From: an uncultured Hymenobacter sp.
Lineage (GTDB): Bacteria; Bacteroidota; Bacteroidia; Cytophagales; Hymenobacteraceae
DNA: 64,000 nt
Assembly: GCA_913776615.1 (NCBI GenBank)
Contig: CAJYPK010000061.1
Span: forward strand, 39,204 to 103,203
Direction of reading: 5' to 3'
The notes beneath the pieces are model-generated. The model worked only from the letters and a program-made list of their open reading frames with translations, had not been told where the DNA came from and searched no databases. Position 1 is the stretch's first letter. The number at the start of each line of letters is the position of its first letter. The position numbers and the translations under genes were made by a program. This document shows, one piece after another, positions 49,280-57,948 of the stretch.

Positions 49280-50686
49280 ATGAAATTCCCTCTCCTCCCC
49301 GGCCTGCTGCTCATTTCCAGCGTGGCGGCGGCTCAGGTCGTCAGCCACCGCGACCGGGTGTACACCGCCGACCAGATTTCCAACACCGTCTCGGTTATCG
49401 ACCCCATGGATAACAAGCTGCTGGGCCAGATTATTCTGGGTAAGCCGCAGCCCGACTTGCTCTCGGCGCTCTACAAGGGGCAGGCGCTGGTACACGGCCT
49501 GGGTGCTTCGTCCGACCATAAGCTGCTGGCCGTGGTGTCGGTGGGCTCCAACAACGTGACCTTCATCGAAACGGCCACTAACGTCATCAAAGGCAGCGTG
49601 TACGTGGGGCGGGCCCCGCACGAGGCCACCTTCCGGCCCGATGGCAAGGAGGCCTGGATAACGGTGCGCGGCGAGGACTACCTATCGGTGATTGACGTGG
49701 CCACGATGCGCGAAACCCGCCGTGTGCCCGTGCCCAACGGCCCCGGCCAGATTGCCTTCAGCCCCGACGGCAAGCGCGCCTTTGTGTGCTCCAGCTTCTC
49801 GCCCGAGCTGGCCGTGGTGGACGTGGCCACTTACAAAGTCATCAAAAAGGTGCCGGTGGTGAGCCCCTTCTCGCCCAACATCTTCCCCACCAAAGACGGC
49901 CAGCAAATCTGGTTCACCCACAAGGATGTGGGCAAGGTATCGGTACTGGATACCAAGACGCTCACCATCAGCGGCGTGCTGACAACCGGCCCCGTCACCA
50001 ACCACGTGGCCACGGTGGATGTGGCGGCCGGCAAGCTGGCCTACGTGACCGTAGGCGGCGAGGACGTAGTGAAGGTGTACAGCCGCGCCCCGGGCTTCAA
50101 GCAGCTGGCCACCATTCCGGTGGGGGCTAATCCGCACGGCATCTGGCCCTCGGGCGACGGCAGCCGGATGTACGTGGGCCTGGAAAACGGCGACTCCGCC
50201 GTGGCCATCAGCACGGCCAGCAACCGGGTGCTGGCCAAAATCAAGGTAGGCCAGGCCCCAATGGCGCTGATGTACGTGCCCAACGCCGTGCCTGCCGGCG
50301 CGGCCACAAACACCGGCCTCGGCCGGCAGCTGGTTGACCAGCCCGCCGTGGTGCGGACGCTCAAGCCGCCCACCGCTGGCCCCGCCACCGGCACCATGAC
50401 GCTGCGCTCGGAAGGGCTGGTGGATTTGGCCACCTTCGCCCTGCGCGGCCTGACGCCGAACACCGACTACGACATCTTCCTGACCAGCGGCACCAAAGCG
50501 CCCTACGCGCGCGACTACGCCCTGACCACCGTGCGCACCGATGCCAAAGGCGGGGCCATGGGCCAGGCCCTGGGGCCGGTGCAGCGCATCGCGGGCGGCG
50601 AGTTGAACCCAGCGGGCAAAAAGTTTTCGCGGGTAATCGTCGCACCCAAAACCACTGACGGTGAACCCGCTTTACTGGCCGAATAG
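49280..50686 (+). CDS. YncE-family beta-propeller protein
   Basis: The ATG at 49280 (MKFPLLPGLLLISSVAAAQ) gives 468 residues with a signal peptide. The core consists of about seven YVTN/YncE blade repeats; examples are RVYTADQISNTVSVIDPMDN, EAWITVRGEDYLSVIDVATM and MYVGLENGDSAVAISTA. A C-terminal beta domain follows (about 370-468). Such proteins are periplasmic; the binding partner is unknown. It is the first of two tandem, related genes. Confidence 0.85.
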   Translation: MKFPLLPGLLLISSVAAAQVVSHRDRVYTADQISNTVSVIDPMDNKLLGQIILGKPQPDLLSALYKGQALVHGLGASSDHKLLAVVSVGSNNVTFIETATNVIKGSVYVGRAPHEATFRPDGKEAWITVRGEDYLSVIDVATMRETRRVPVPNGPGQIAFSPDGKRAFVCSSFSPELAVVDVATYKVIKKVPVVSPFSPNIFPTKDGQQIWFTHKDVGKVSVLDTKTLTISGVLTTGPVTNHVATVDVAAGKLAYVTVGGEDVVKVYSRAPGFKQLATIPVGANPHGIWPSGDGSRMYVGLENGDSAVAISTASNRVLAKIKVGQAPMALMYVPNAVPAGAATNTGLGRQLVDQPAVVRTLKPPTAGPATGTMTLRSEGLVDLATFALRGLTPNTDYDIFLTSGTKAPYARDYALTTVRTDAKGGAMGQALGPVQRIAGGELNPAGKKFSRVIVAPKTTDGEPALLAE

Positions 50687-50728
50687 TCCGGCTTAGACTG
50701 GGCGGCAAAACCAGCATTTCATCCCTCC

Positions 50729-52201
50729 ATGCGCATCACTACCTTATCCACCTGGGCCCTGGCAGCCACGCTGTTGCTCGGGGCCTGCTCGAAAAAGAAC
50801 AGCGAGGAAACCGAGCCCGACATGGTCATTCCGCCCGACCCCGGCCCCATCGCAGCCAGCGCCGCCGACCGGGTGTACCTGGCCGACCAGTCATCGAACA
50901 CGGTGTCGGTGCACGACCCGAGCACCAACCGGCTGCTGGGCGTGATTCGCTTGGGCAAGGGCCGGCCCGAGTTTCTGAGCCCGCTCTACGACATGGAGTC
51001 CAACGTGCACGGGCTGGGGGTGTCGCCCGATGGCAAGACGCTGGGCGTGATTGCCACCCTCACCAACGCGGTGATTTTTATCGACCTAGCCACCAACACC
51101 GTCAAGGGCAAGGTATACGTGGACCGCAACCCCCACGAGGGCTTTTTCACGCCCGACGGCAGACAGTTCTGGGTGGCGGTGCGCGGCAAGGATTACGTGA
51201 CGGTGATTGACGTGGAGAAAATGCAGGTGGTGAAAAACATTGCCACCGAGCACGAGCCGAGCATGGTCGTGTTCCGGCCCGATGGCAAAGTGGCCTTCGT
51301 GGACCACTCCGAAACCGCTACGCTCGACGTAATTGATGTGAAGAAGCGCGAGGTCATTGCCCGGGTGCCGGTGGTGAGCAAGTTCTCGCCCAACCTGGTG
51401 GTGACCGAGGACGGCCAGCAGGTCTGGATGACCCACAAAGACGTGGGCAAGGTGACCGTGGTGAACGCCCAGACCTACGCCGTGGAAGGCGTGATTGACA
51501 CCGGCCCCGGCACCAACCATGTGAACATGGCCGGCCCCGGCGGCGGCACCCGCTTCAGCGGGGCCAGCGCCGGCGACTTCGCTTACGTAACCGTGGGCGG
51601 CGAAAACGCGGTGAAGGTGTATTCGCGCCAGCGCCAGCTGCTGGCCACTATCCCGGTGGGGGCCAACCCGCACGGTGTGTGGCCCAACGGCGACGGCAGC
51701 AAGCTCTACGTGGGCCTGGAAAACGGCGACGCGCTGGTCAGCATCGACACCAAAACCAACACCAAGCTCACCGAAACCGGCAGCGGCCAGGCCCCGCAGG
51801 CCCTGCTCTACGTGGTGAAAGCCGGCGGTGGCAGCCCCGGCGCCAGTGGGCTGGAAGCCTTCACGCCGGTGACGCCGGTGAACATCCGCCTGGTGCCCGT
51901 GGGTACGCAGCCGGTGCCCGGCGTGGGCGGCGGGGCCACCATCCGCCCCACCGAAGACCTCGACGAAATGGTACTGGCCCTCAAGCAGCTGGCCGCCAAC
52001 ACCACCTACACCCTGTACCTGTCGGACAGCAAAACCGCATTGGTGGCCCCGGAGCCGGTCATTTCCTTCAAAACCGATGATGGTGGCGCAGTCGAAGTCA
52101 ACGCCTACTACCAGATTCGGCTGCGGCTGGCAGGCCGGTTCGCCGTGGTGGTGCTCGGCGACAAAAACCCGGCCGGCGCGGTCACGCTCACGCAGCCGTA
52201 A
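50729..52201 (+). CDS. YncE-family beta-propeller lipoprotein
   Basis: The 490-residue protein has a lipobox (AATLLLGACSKKN). Blade repeats line up with the preceding protein: RVYLADQSSNTVSVHDPSTN, QFWVAVRGKDYVTVIDVEKM and KLYVGLENGDALVSIDTKTN. The C-terminal domain with TIRPTEDLDEMVLALKQLA and YTLYLSDSKTALVAPEP differs in detail. It probably sits at the outer or inner membrane periplasmic face. It arose by tandem duplication with the previous gene, then gained a lipid anchor. Confidence 0.85.
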   Translation: MRITTLSTWALAATLLLGACSKKNSEETEPDMVIPPDPGPIAASAADRVYLADQSSNTVSVHDPSTNRLLGVIRLGKGRPEFLSPLYDMESNVHGLGVSPDGKTLGVIATLTNAVIFIDLATNTVKGKVYVDRNPHEGFFTPDGRQFWVAVRGKDYVTVIDVEKMQVVKNIATEHEPSMVVFRPDGKVAFVDHSETATLDVIDVKKREVIARVPVVSKFSPNLVVTEDGQQVWMTHKDVGKVTVVNAQTYAVEGVIDTGPGTNHVNMAGPGGGTRFSGASAGDFAYVTVGGENAVKVYSRQRQLLATIPVGANPHGVWPNGDGSKLYVGLENGDALVSIDTKTNTKLTETGSGQAPQALLYVVKAGGGSPGASGLEAFTPVTPVNIRLVPVGTQPVPGVGGGATIRPTEDLDEMVLALKQLAANTTYTLYLSDSKTALVAPEPVISFKTDDGGAVEVNAYYQIRLRLAGRFAVVVLGDKNPAGAVTLTQP

Positions 52202-52221
52202 GCCGGCTGCTGACCAAGAAG

Positions 52222-52255
52222 GCCCCTGGTGCATGTCGCATCAGGGGCTTTTTTA
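52222..52255 (+). terminator. Rho-independent terminator
   Basis: GCCCCTGGTGC - ATGTC - GCATCAGGGGC followed by T6A, closing the YncE gene pair. Confidence 0.88.
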
Positions 52256-52302
52256 GGGGCGCAAACGCTTTTGCTTCGGGTAGCACCGGGGTTTTTTGTT
52301 GC

Positions 52303-52587
52303 TCAACTACCTTCGCCGCTTGCTAGCTGGCAGGCCGCCAATTCCCGGCAATGGGCCCGAAAGCGCAGCAGCCCGACCGTCAGCACCAGCCCCGCCACCG
52401 CCAGCGCGGAGTAACCCAACCGGCCGCCCCGCTCGGGGTGAAACTGAAGGAGCGCCAGCCCGAAGCCCACCAGCGCCAGGCTGGTGCGCACGTAGGTGAG
52501 CAAAGTGCGCTCATTGGCCAGCCGGGTCCGTTGCAGGGCCAGCCGGTCCGAGAGGGCGAGTGGGTTGGTGGGGGGGGGTAGCGGCAT
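52303..52587 (-). CDS. DUF202 (YidH-type) small membrane protein
   Basis: The 94-residue protein contains LALQRTRLANERTLLTYVRT followed by two membrane helices, the signature of DUF202. Members are small inner-membrane proteins without settled function. It is read leftward, 11 bp after the metallo-hydrolase stop. Confidence 0.85.
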   Translation of the reverse strand: MPLPPPTNPLALSDRLALQRTRLANERTLLTYVRTSLALVGFGLALLQFHPERGGRLGYSALAVAGLVLTVGLLRFRAHCRELAACQLASGEGS

Positions 52588-52598
52588 AAGGGAGTAGG

Positions 52599-53261
52599 CT
52601 ACGGGAGGGTAATGGCATCGCCCGGTTCGGCCAGCCGGTGAAACACGATGCCGTGCTTCTCAAAATACGGCCCGTAGTTCTCGTAGCGCTGCTGGATGAA
52701 GAAGGGCTTGAGGTAGCCGTCGTGTACGGGCAAAATTTGCCTGGGACGCATTTTCAGGGCGAAATCGGCCACCACCAGCTCCGTGAGAAAAGGCGCGGTG
52801 ACGGGCAGCAGGAGCATTTCCACCCCCGCGAAGGGCAACAAATTGTTAGCAAAAGAGTCGGCGGGATTTAGCACCTTGCCATTCACCAGCCAGGCGGTCA
52901 TTTGCGGCAAGGGGCTGTCGAGAATGGCCTCGTGCTGCACCGGAAGGGCCAGCAGCTGAAACACGCCCAAGTCTAGGCGACCTTCCTCGTGGATTTGCAC
53001 CGTGAGGCCGTGCGCTTTCAGTTCGGTTGCCACCTCGCGGTTAGAGATGATAATGACCTGACGCAGGGCCACGATTTTCTGAAGCGCCGCCACGTCGAGG
53101 TGGTCGGGGTGGTTGTGGGTGATGATGATGACCGATACGTCTTTGAAAACCTCGGGGTGCACCAAGCCTTCGATGAAGGAAAACTTGCCCGGGTCGAAAA
53201 GAATCTGTTGGCCGTCGAGTTCGAACAGCAAACAGGAATGAATGTATTTGGTGATGCGCAT
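52599..53261 (-). CDS. Metallo-beta-lactamase-fold hydrolase
   Basis: The 220-residue protein has the metal motif HNHPDH (in VIIITHNHPDHLDVAALQKI), preceded by LLFELDGQQILFDPG and followed by a conserved NPADSFANN and PVHDGYLKP. It belongs to the UlaG/RomA-like or related hydrolase group; the substrate is unknown. It is cotranscribed with DUF202, and a YeiH exporter gene precedes it. Confidence 0.82.
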   Translation of the reverse strand: MRITKYIHSCLLFELDGQQILFDPGKFSFIEGLVHPEVFKDVSVIIITHNHPDHLDVAALQKIVALRQVIIISNREVATELKAHGLTVQIHEEGRLDLGVFQLLALPVQHEAILDSPLPQMTAWLVNGKVLNPADSFANNLLPFAGVEMLLLPVTAPFLTELVVADFALKMRPRQILPVHDGYLKPFFIQQRYENYGPYFEKHGIVFHRLAEPGDAITLP

Positions 53262-53323
53262 GGCATTGAAAATGAGGTTGTTCTAGCTGCTTCGGTAGTC
53301 CAACTTCCTCCGTGCGCTTTGCG

Positions 53324-54394
53324 CTATACCGTGTGCAGAATCACGTAGAGCGAGCCAGTCGAAATCACCAACCAGAGCAGGATGCCCAGCACGTAGGGCT
53401 TGATGCCCACCGAGCGCACCACCTTGGCCGACAGGCCCGCGCCGATGAAAAACAGCGTCACCGTGAGGCCGATTTTGGCCAGGTTCACCATCACCGGGCC
53501 CAGGGGCTTGGCGGCGGGCACGAAGGTGTTGAGCAGCATGGCGGCGATGAAGCCGAAGATGAAATAGGGAATTTTCACCTTGACGCCCTTCTGCTTGAAA
53601 ATCATGGCCGTGCCAATGGAAATCGGGATAATCCACAGGGCCCGGGCCAGCTTCACGGTGGTGGCTACTTCCAGGGCTTTATTGCCGTAGGCGGCCGCCG
53701 CGCCCACCACCGAACTGGTGTCGTGGATGGCAATGGCGCACCAAAGGCCGAACTGGTTCTGAGTCATGGCCAGCGCGTGGCCGATGGGCGGGAAGGCAAA
53801 CAGGGCCAGCGCGTTGAGCACGAACACCGTGCCCAGGGCCACCGACATCTCCTCGTCCTTGGCCCGCAGCACCGGCCCGATGGCCGCGATGGCCGAGCCG
53901 CCGCAAATGGCGGTGCCGCACGAAATCAGATGCACCACGTGCCGGCCCAGCCCCAACCACCGGCCCACCACCAGGCCCAGCAGCAGCGTGCCGAAGATGG
54001 ACACCACCGTGAACAGGATGCCCTCCTTGCCGGCCTGCACCGCCGCGTGGGCGTTCATGCCGAAGCCCAGCCCGATAACCGAGAACTGCAGCAGCTTGGC
54101 CGTGGCCTTTTTGGTTTGGGTAGTGAAGGGGTTGCCGATGGTCTGGGCCAGCACCAAGCCCAGGGCCAGGGCAATGGGCGGCGAGGCCCAGGGCGTGAGG
54201 CAGAACACGAAGAACAGCACGAACACCACCTGCTTCAGGGTGAAATCCTGCCCGAACAGCACGCGGGGCGTGTGCAGGTGGCGGAAGAAGCCGGTGGTTT
54301 CGTTGAATTCAGGAGCGGCCGGTTCCTGCGCCGGAGCGGGAGCGAGCGGCGAATCAGGGGCTTGCGGAGTTGCGGAATGAACCGGGAGTGCCAT
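53324..54394 (-). CDS. yeiH: YeiH-family putative sulfate exporter
   Basis: The 356-residue protein has about ten membrane helices and the family's GTAICGGSAIAAIGPVL segment and HDTSSVVGAAAAYG. YeiH/UPF0324 proteins are proposed sulfate or anion exporters. It starts at the ATG at 54394 after a Pro/Ala-rich N-terminus. Upstream on the same strand is a LysR regulator, the usual YeiE-YeiH type pair. Confidence 0.88.
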   Translation of the reverse strand: MALPVHSATPQAPDSPLAPAPAQEPAAPEFNETTGFFRHLHTPRVLFGQDFTLKQVVFVLFFVFCLTPWASPPIALALGLVLAQTIGNPFTTQTKKATAKLLQFSVIGLGFGMNAHAAVQAGKEGILFTVVSIFGTLLLGLVVGRWLGLGRHVVHLISCGTAICGGSAIAAIGPVLRAKDEEMSVALGTVFVLNALALFAFPPIGHALAMTQNQFGLWCAIAIHDTSSVVGAAAAYGNKALEVATTVKLARALWIIPISIGTAMIFKQKGVKVKIPYFIFGFIAAMLLNTFVPAAKPLGPVMVNLAKIGLTVTLFFIGAGLSAKVVRSVGIKPYVLGILLWLVISTGSLYVILHTV

Positions 54395-54677
54395 GAGCGG
54401 GAGGGGGTTGTTTCTGAGGCAAATATACGGCGACCCCTACGCAAAGGATTATCCAATCGTGTTATCCTGCATAACCAAAAGTTATTTATAGAATAGCTGA
54501 TTTTTGCATTCCCGCCAGTCTTGAGCCGCCCGGATGGCCGTGGCAGCAGTTGTTACGGCACCGGCAGACCTGTGCCATCGCCAATCTGCCGTTGGACGAA
54601 CCACCCGGTTCACCTCCTGCTGTATAAGTACAGCCGCTGCCAGCTGACACCGAATGGTTATCCGGCATCGCCAGCCT

Positions 54678-55589
54678 TTATTTGGCCCCCTTGAATTGCC
54701 CCTGCACGAAGCTCAGAAACCGCTGGGCCGGCCGGGCCAGCACCTGTCCCTGCACCCAGAGTGCCTCGAACTGCCGGGCCAGGTGCAGCCCTTTGATGGG
54801 CACGATTTCGAGCAGTCCAGCCGCCAGCTCGCGGTCCAGGGCCCGGCGCGACACGAATCCCAGGGCCGCCGGCGCGGCTTCGAGGTAGCGCTTGATGGCT
54901 TCCGTATTGTCCAGGTAAAGGGCTACGGAAAGGCTGCTGAGCTTAATGTGCTGCGCCCGCAGAGCAAATTCGAGAATTTCCAGCGTGCCCGAGCCCCGCT
55001 CGCGCAACACCAGCGGGTGGGCCAGGGCCTCGGCCAAGGACAGCGGCGTGGCGAGCGGGGAACCGGGCGCGACGCGGCGCACGGCCACCAACTCGTCGGG
55101 CAGCAACGGCTCGTAGTGCAGGTCGTGGCTTTTGGTGCGGCCTTCTACAAAGCCCAAATCCAGCTCGCCGCGTAGTAGGGCATCGGCAATGCGCTCGGAA
55201 TTGGCGTTCAGGAACGAGAGCTGCACCTGCGGGTAGCGGGCCTGAAAGGCGGGCAGCAACCCCGGCAGCACGTACTGGGCCAAGGTGGTGCTGGCCCCCA
55301 GGCGCAGGCGGCCGGCGGCCTCTTCGGGGTCACGCAGGGCCAGGAGCTGGTCTTCGAGCTGCTGCTGGGCGGCGGCGGCGGCATCGGCGTGGGCGTGCAG
55401 CAGGCGGCCGGCCTCGGTGAGGCTCACGCGGTTGCCGCGCCGCTCCAACAGGCGCTGGCCGTACTGGGCTTCCAGCTCACGAATGTGCTTGGTGACGGCC
55501 GGCTGGCTCACAAACAGCTCCTGCCCGGCCTTGGTAAAGCTCAGATGCCGGGCCACGGTGGCAAATACGCGCAGACGAAAATCGGACAT
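54678..55589 (-). CDS. LysR-family transcriptional regulator
   Basis: The 303-residue regulator has an N-terminal winged helix-turn-helix (MSDFRLRVFATVARHLSFTK, then AGQELFVSQPAVTKHIRELE) and a two-lobed effector domain (LRLGASTTLAQYVLPGLLPA onward). It precedes yeiH with a 283-bp gap that should hold the operator. Such regulators of yeiH respond to small anions or sulfur compounds in other bacteria; the effector here is not known. Confidence 0.9.
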   Translation of the reverse strand: MSDFRLRVFATVARHLSFTKAGQELFVSQPAVTKHIRELEAQYGQRLLERRGNRVSLTEAGRLLHAHADAAAAAQQQLEDQLLALRDPEEAAGRLRLGASTTLAQYVLPGLLPAFQARYPQVQLSFLNANSERIADALLRGELDLGFVEGRTKSHDLHYEPLLPDELVAVRRVAPGSPLATPLSLAEALAHPLVLRERGSGTLEILEFALRAQHIKLSSLSVALYLDNTEAIKRYLEAAPAALGFVSRRALDRELAAGLLEIVPIKGLHLARQFEALWVQGQVLARPAQRFLSFVQGQFKGAK

Positions 55590-55677
55590 GGCGGCAAGGT
55601 AGGCAGTTTGCTATAACCTCGGGGCGGACCCTCCCCGCTCATTTCGGGCACTCATCCGCCCACCCTGCCAACGCCGC

Positions 55678-55821
55678 TTACCGAACCAGCTTCTCCAGCG
55701 CGGCCTTGAACTCGGGGGTGTAGTACGCGGCCATGCCGTCGTGGCAGGTGACCACCTGGCCGTCGGGGCCGATGATGACGGTGGCAAGAATGGAGTTGGA
55801 ATCGAATGGGGCAGGCACTTC
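55678..55821 (-). pseudogene. C-terminal fragment of a thioredoxin-fold-like protein
   Basis: On the minus strand a 3' gene end reads PFDSNSILATVIIGPDGQVV and then DGMAAYYTPEFKAALEKLVR before the stop. The pattern of strand, GPDGQ turn and C-terminal helix resembles redoxin-type folds. An in-frame stop lies just upstream and no start is available, so it is a remnant left beside the LysR gene. Identity is uncertain. Confidence 0.5.
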
Positions 55822-56240
55822 GGCTTTTCAGAGGCCGATATAGTACAGCGAGGCGAGGCCCAGCGAAAGCCTGACGAAGCGGATACTACCTTCCCAAGGC
55901 GCTGGTTTACGCCGAGGTGCAGCAGGTTGATAGACACGAAGTAGGCGAGAAATTGGTCGGACGCATTTCGGAGTGGCAGACACAGGTGTTTCGGTGCGCC
56001 GGGCGGAGCCGTGCCGGCCGCCTCCCTTACCATCCAGACCAAACTCCTTATCTCTCCCTCAATGGTCTACACTCCGTCGGCGAGGTACGGCGTACGCTGG
56101 CGCAGTACCAGCAACGGCTCAAGTTACGGCCAACCAAATGAGTGTAGTAAGCAGGTATAGGGTAACCAGAGCGTGACGCTGACGCAGCAGCATTAGCACA
56201 GCTTACTGCCCAACGTCCGTTCTAATTTGGCAAAGGGCGT
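55822..56240 (+). other. Degraded coding remnants at the transposon right end
   Basis: Protein-like stretches appear in alternating plus-strand frames: HFGFSEADIVQRGEAQRKPD, then VYAEVQQVDRHEVGEKLVGR, and finally SVGEVRRTLAQYQQRLKLRP before a stop at 56139-56141. Frame changes between them indicate a decayed gene. It could be the remains of a second transposase or of cargo; no family could be assigned. The last 100 bp before the inverted repeat show nothing. Confidence 0.35.
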
Positions 56241-56272
56241 TTAACCTTTGTACTAAACTTTTAACCAAGGCC
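56235..56272 (-). repeat. Right terminal inverted repeat
   Basis: Reverse complement begins GGCCTTGGTTAAAAGTTT, then AGTACAAAGGTTAAACGCCC. It pairs with the left end at 45950-45987. Confidence 0.9.
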
Positions 56273-57064
56273 ACCATTACGGACTTCGTAGAGTATCTGG
56301 AACGCAAGGAGGCCTATTTGTTAAAGCCAGGACGCACAGTGTGGGCCGCCGGCGAAGAAGACTTATTGGCTTACTACTTGCGTCATACCGATGCGCAGGA
56401 TGCACACTGTTTTCCGGCTGATTCAGCGCAGGCCATTACGGATGAAGAGTTTGAGGAAGGGGGTTGGGCTCTCTTCGCCCGTGAGGAGCTACCTCGTAGG
56501 CTGGCCAACGACCAAGTGAGCTACACCTGGGATGGGGTAATCGAATTTGTGACCCGCCATTTCGAGGCAAATACACTGCACTTTGCCACCGACTACAGTT
56601 ACGAGGCCCACGAAAAGGCCCTGCGTTTCTTAGCGCAAGAACCACGCTTTAGCCGGCGTGTGTTGGCGCGCCCGTTGGCGGACCTTATGGCCAATTCCCC
56701 CGTCACAAACCCCATAATGCGCATGGCCGACTCACCGTCCTACCAAGGCGTGCGCTTCGTATATCTGGCGTATCCACGGCAGTCAGGCCTTACGGATGAG
56801 CAGTATCGACAGCAACGCTACGCCTACATGGAAAGCTACTGTCGGGTAGTTAAGTTGGTTTTCTTTGACGACGTAGACCACATTATCGGCATTTCGTTCG
56901 CAGGTGGGGGCCGGGCGAACATTGGCAATGTGGATTTATTTTATTATCCCGCCCAAGGATGGGCATCTAGGGAGCGTGAATTGGCGGTGTCCATTCAGCA
57001 ACAGACGGGCTTTTTGAGGAATTACCAACAATCCACGCGGCAAGAGGACGAGTACCCAGACTAG
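56273..57064 (+). pseudogene. 3' part of the gene split by the transposon
   Basis: Beginning with the duplicated ACCATT, the frame reads TITDFVEYLERKEAYLLKPG and continues 261 residues beyond the repeat to a stop at 57062-57064. It contains VWAAGEEDLLAYYLRHTDAQ, a DYSYEAHEKALRFL helix and YLAYPRQSGLTDEQYRQQRY. It completes the protein begun at 45308. No start codon of its own is convincing. The C-terminal part has many aromatic and acidic residues; function unknown. Confidence 0.85.
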
Positions 57065-57100
57065 TGTTTCGAACTGCCCTGTCAGAGTCCTGTATAACTA

Positions 57101-57922
57101 CTATTTTTCCAGTTGCTTTCCAATGGTTTTCCAAATTGAAATCATGCCGAAAGCTGATAAGTTGTTCTGAACAGCCTTTAAGGTAGGGATTAGCTGGATG
57201 TAGTCATACATGAACTTAGCCAGTACCACCATTGCGACGCCAACGGAAGCATCTGCCATTTCCTGCTGCTGCACCAGATTTCTGCTTTGTTGAATCTGGA
57301 TTACGCTCAGCCGGCTGGAATGAGCATAGCCACATAGAAAACTGTATTGCTGCTTAAAAAATCCTTCGTCAAACCCAGCATTTACTGCCAATTGTCTCCA
57401 ACTTTTATCAACGCGCCAGTTTCCTCTCAAAACTGCCTCTTGCTGCTTCTGACTCAACGTGCTAAAGGGAAGAGATGCTTGAATCTCGGTAGTAAGGGCA
57501 CTAATAGACTTGCGTTCACTTTCTTTCAACTCAATCTGAGCTTGGTTCTTGGGTTCAAACCCCATTCTGTCCAAGAAGCCGGCAAGATGCCAGCATAGAA
57601 AATTAAACTTAGCCTCTTCGAGTGTTTTTGCCGATATAAAAACGTGATTAAGGGTTAAGTACGTTTCCAACGCTGCTCTGACCAGTATTGCTAGTGAAGC
57701 AAAATCAATTTGTACCGGATACTGATTATTGCCTACTATCAACTGTTGGCCATGATATAAGTGGCGAACGGATATGGTGTGGCTTATTATTTTTTGCCCA
57801 AGCCCTTCTGCATAGTATAAGCTCTCTTGGTCAGCCGGCTTTTTTTGCCCTGTTAAACGATTGCCAATTTCGATAGCTGAATTAATTAAAATGTCTAAAT
57901 CTAATTTGAGATTTTTCTTCAT
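57101..57922 (-). CDS. Unknown helical protein (DUF5677-like), AT-rich cassette gene 2
   Basis: The 273-residue protein is mostly helical. ILVRAALETYLTLNHVF and YSFLCGYAHSSRLSVIQI recall DUF5677-like proteins, which are often found in defence or toxin settings, but the match is loose. Codon use and base composition are clearly AT-richer than the neighbours, as in the adjacent gene at 57949-58968, so both probably arrived together. The gap between them is 26 bp. Function not known. Confidence 0.6.
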   Translation of the reverse strand: MKKNLKLDLDILINSAIEIGNRLTGQKKPADQESLYYAEGLGQKIISHTISVRHLYHGQQLIVGNNQYPVQIDFASLAILVRAALETYLTLNHVFISAKTLEEAKFNFLCWHLAGFLDRMGFEPKNQAQIELKESERKSISALTTEIQASLPFSTLSQKQQEAVLRGNWRVDKSWRQLAVNAGFDEGFFKQQYSFLCGYAHSSRLSVIQIQQSRNLVQQQEMADASVGVAMVVLAKFMYDYIQLIPTLKAVQNNLSAFGMISIWKTIGKQLEK

Positions 57923-57948
57923 TATAAGTAACTAATTATACATGAATT

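Larger units (their letters stand above)
45950..56272. mobile_element. Tn3-like transposon with cargo, about 10.3 kb, probably not autonomous
   Basis: The ends are 38-bp inverted repeats with 33 matches, starting GGCCTTGGTTAAAAGTTT. They are flanked by the direct duplication ACCATT (45944-45949 and 56273-56278). Removing the element restores an open frame. A truncated transposase with a Tn3-type N-terminal domain starts 166 bp from the left end. Cargo, left to right: LytS/LytTR pair, DUF305 protein, two YncE proteins, DUF202, metallo-hydrolase, YeiH exporter, LysR regulator, and gene remnants near the right end. No resolvase or complete transposase is seen. Tn3 elements usually make 5-bp duplications; 6 bp is what the sequence shows. 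Confidence 0.85.
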
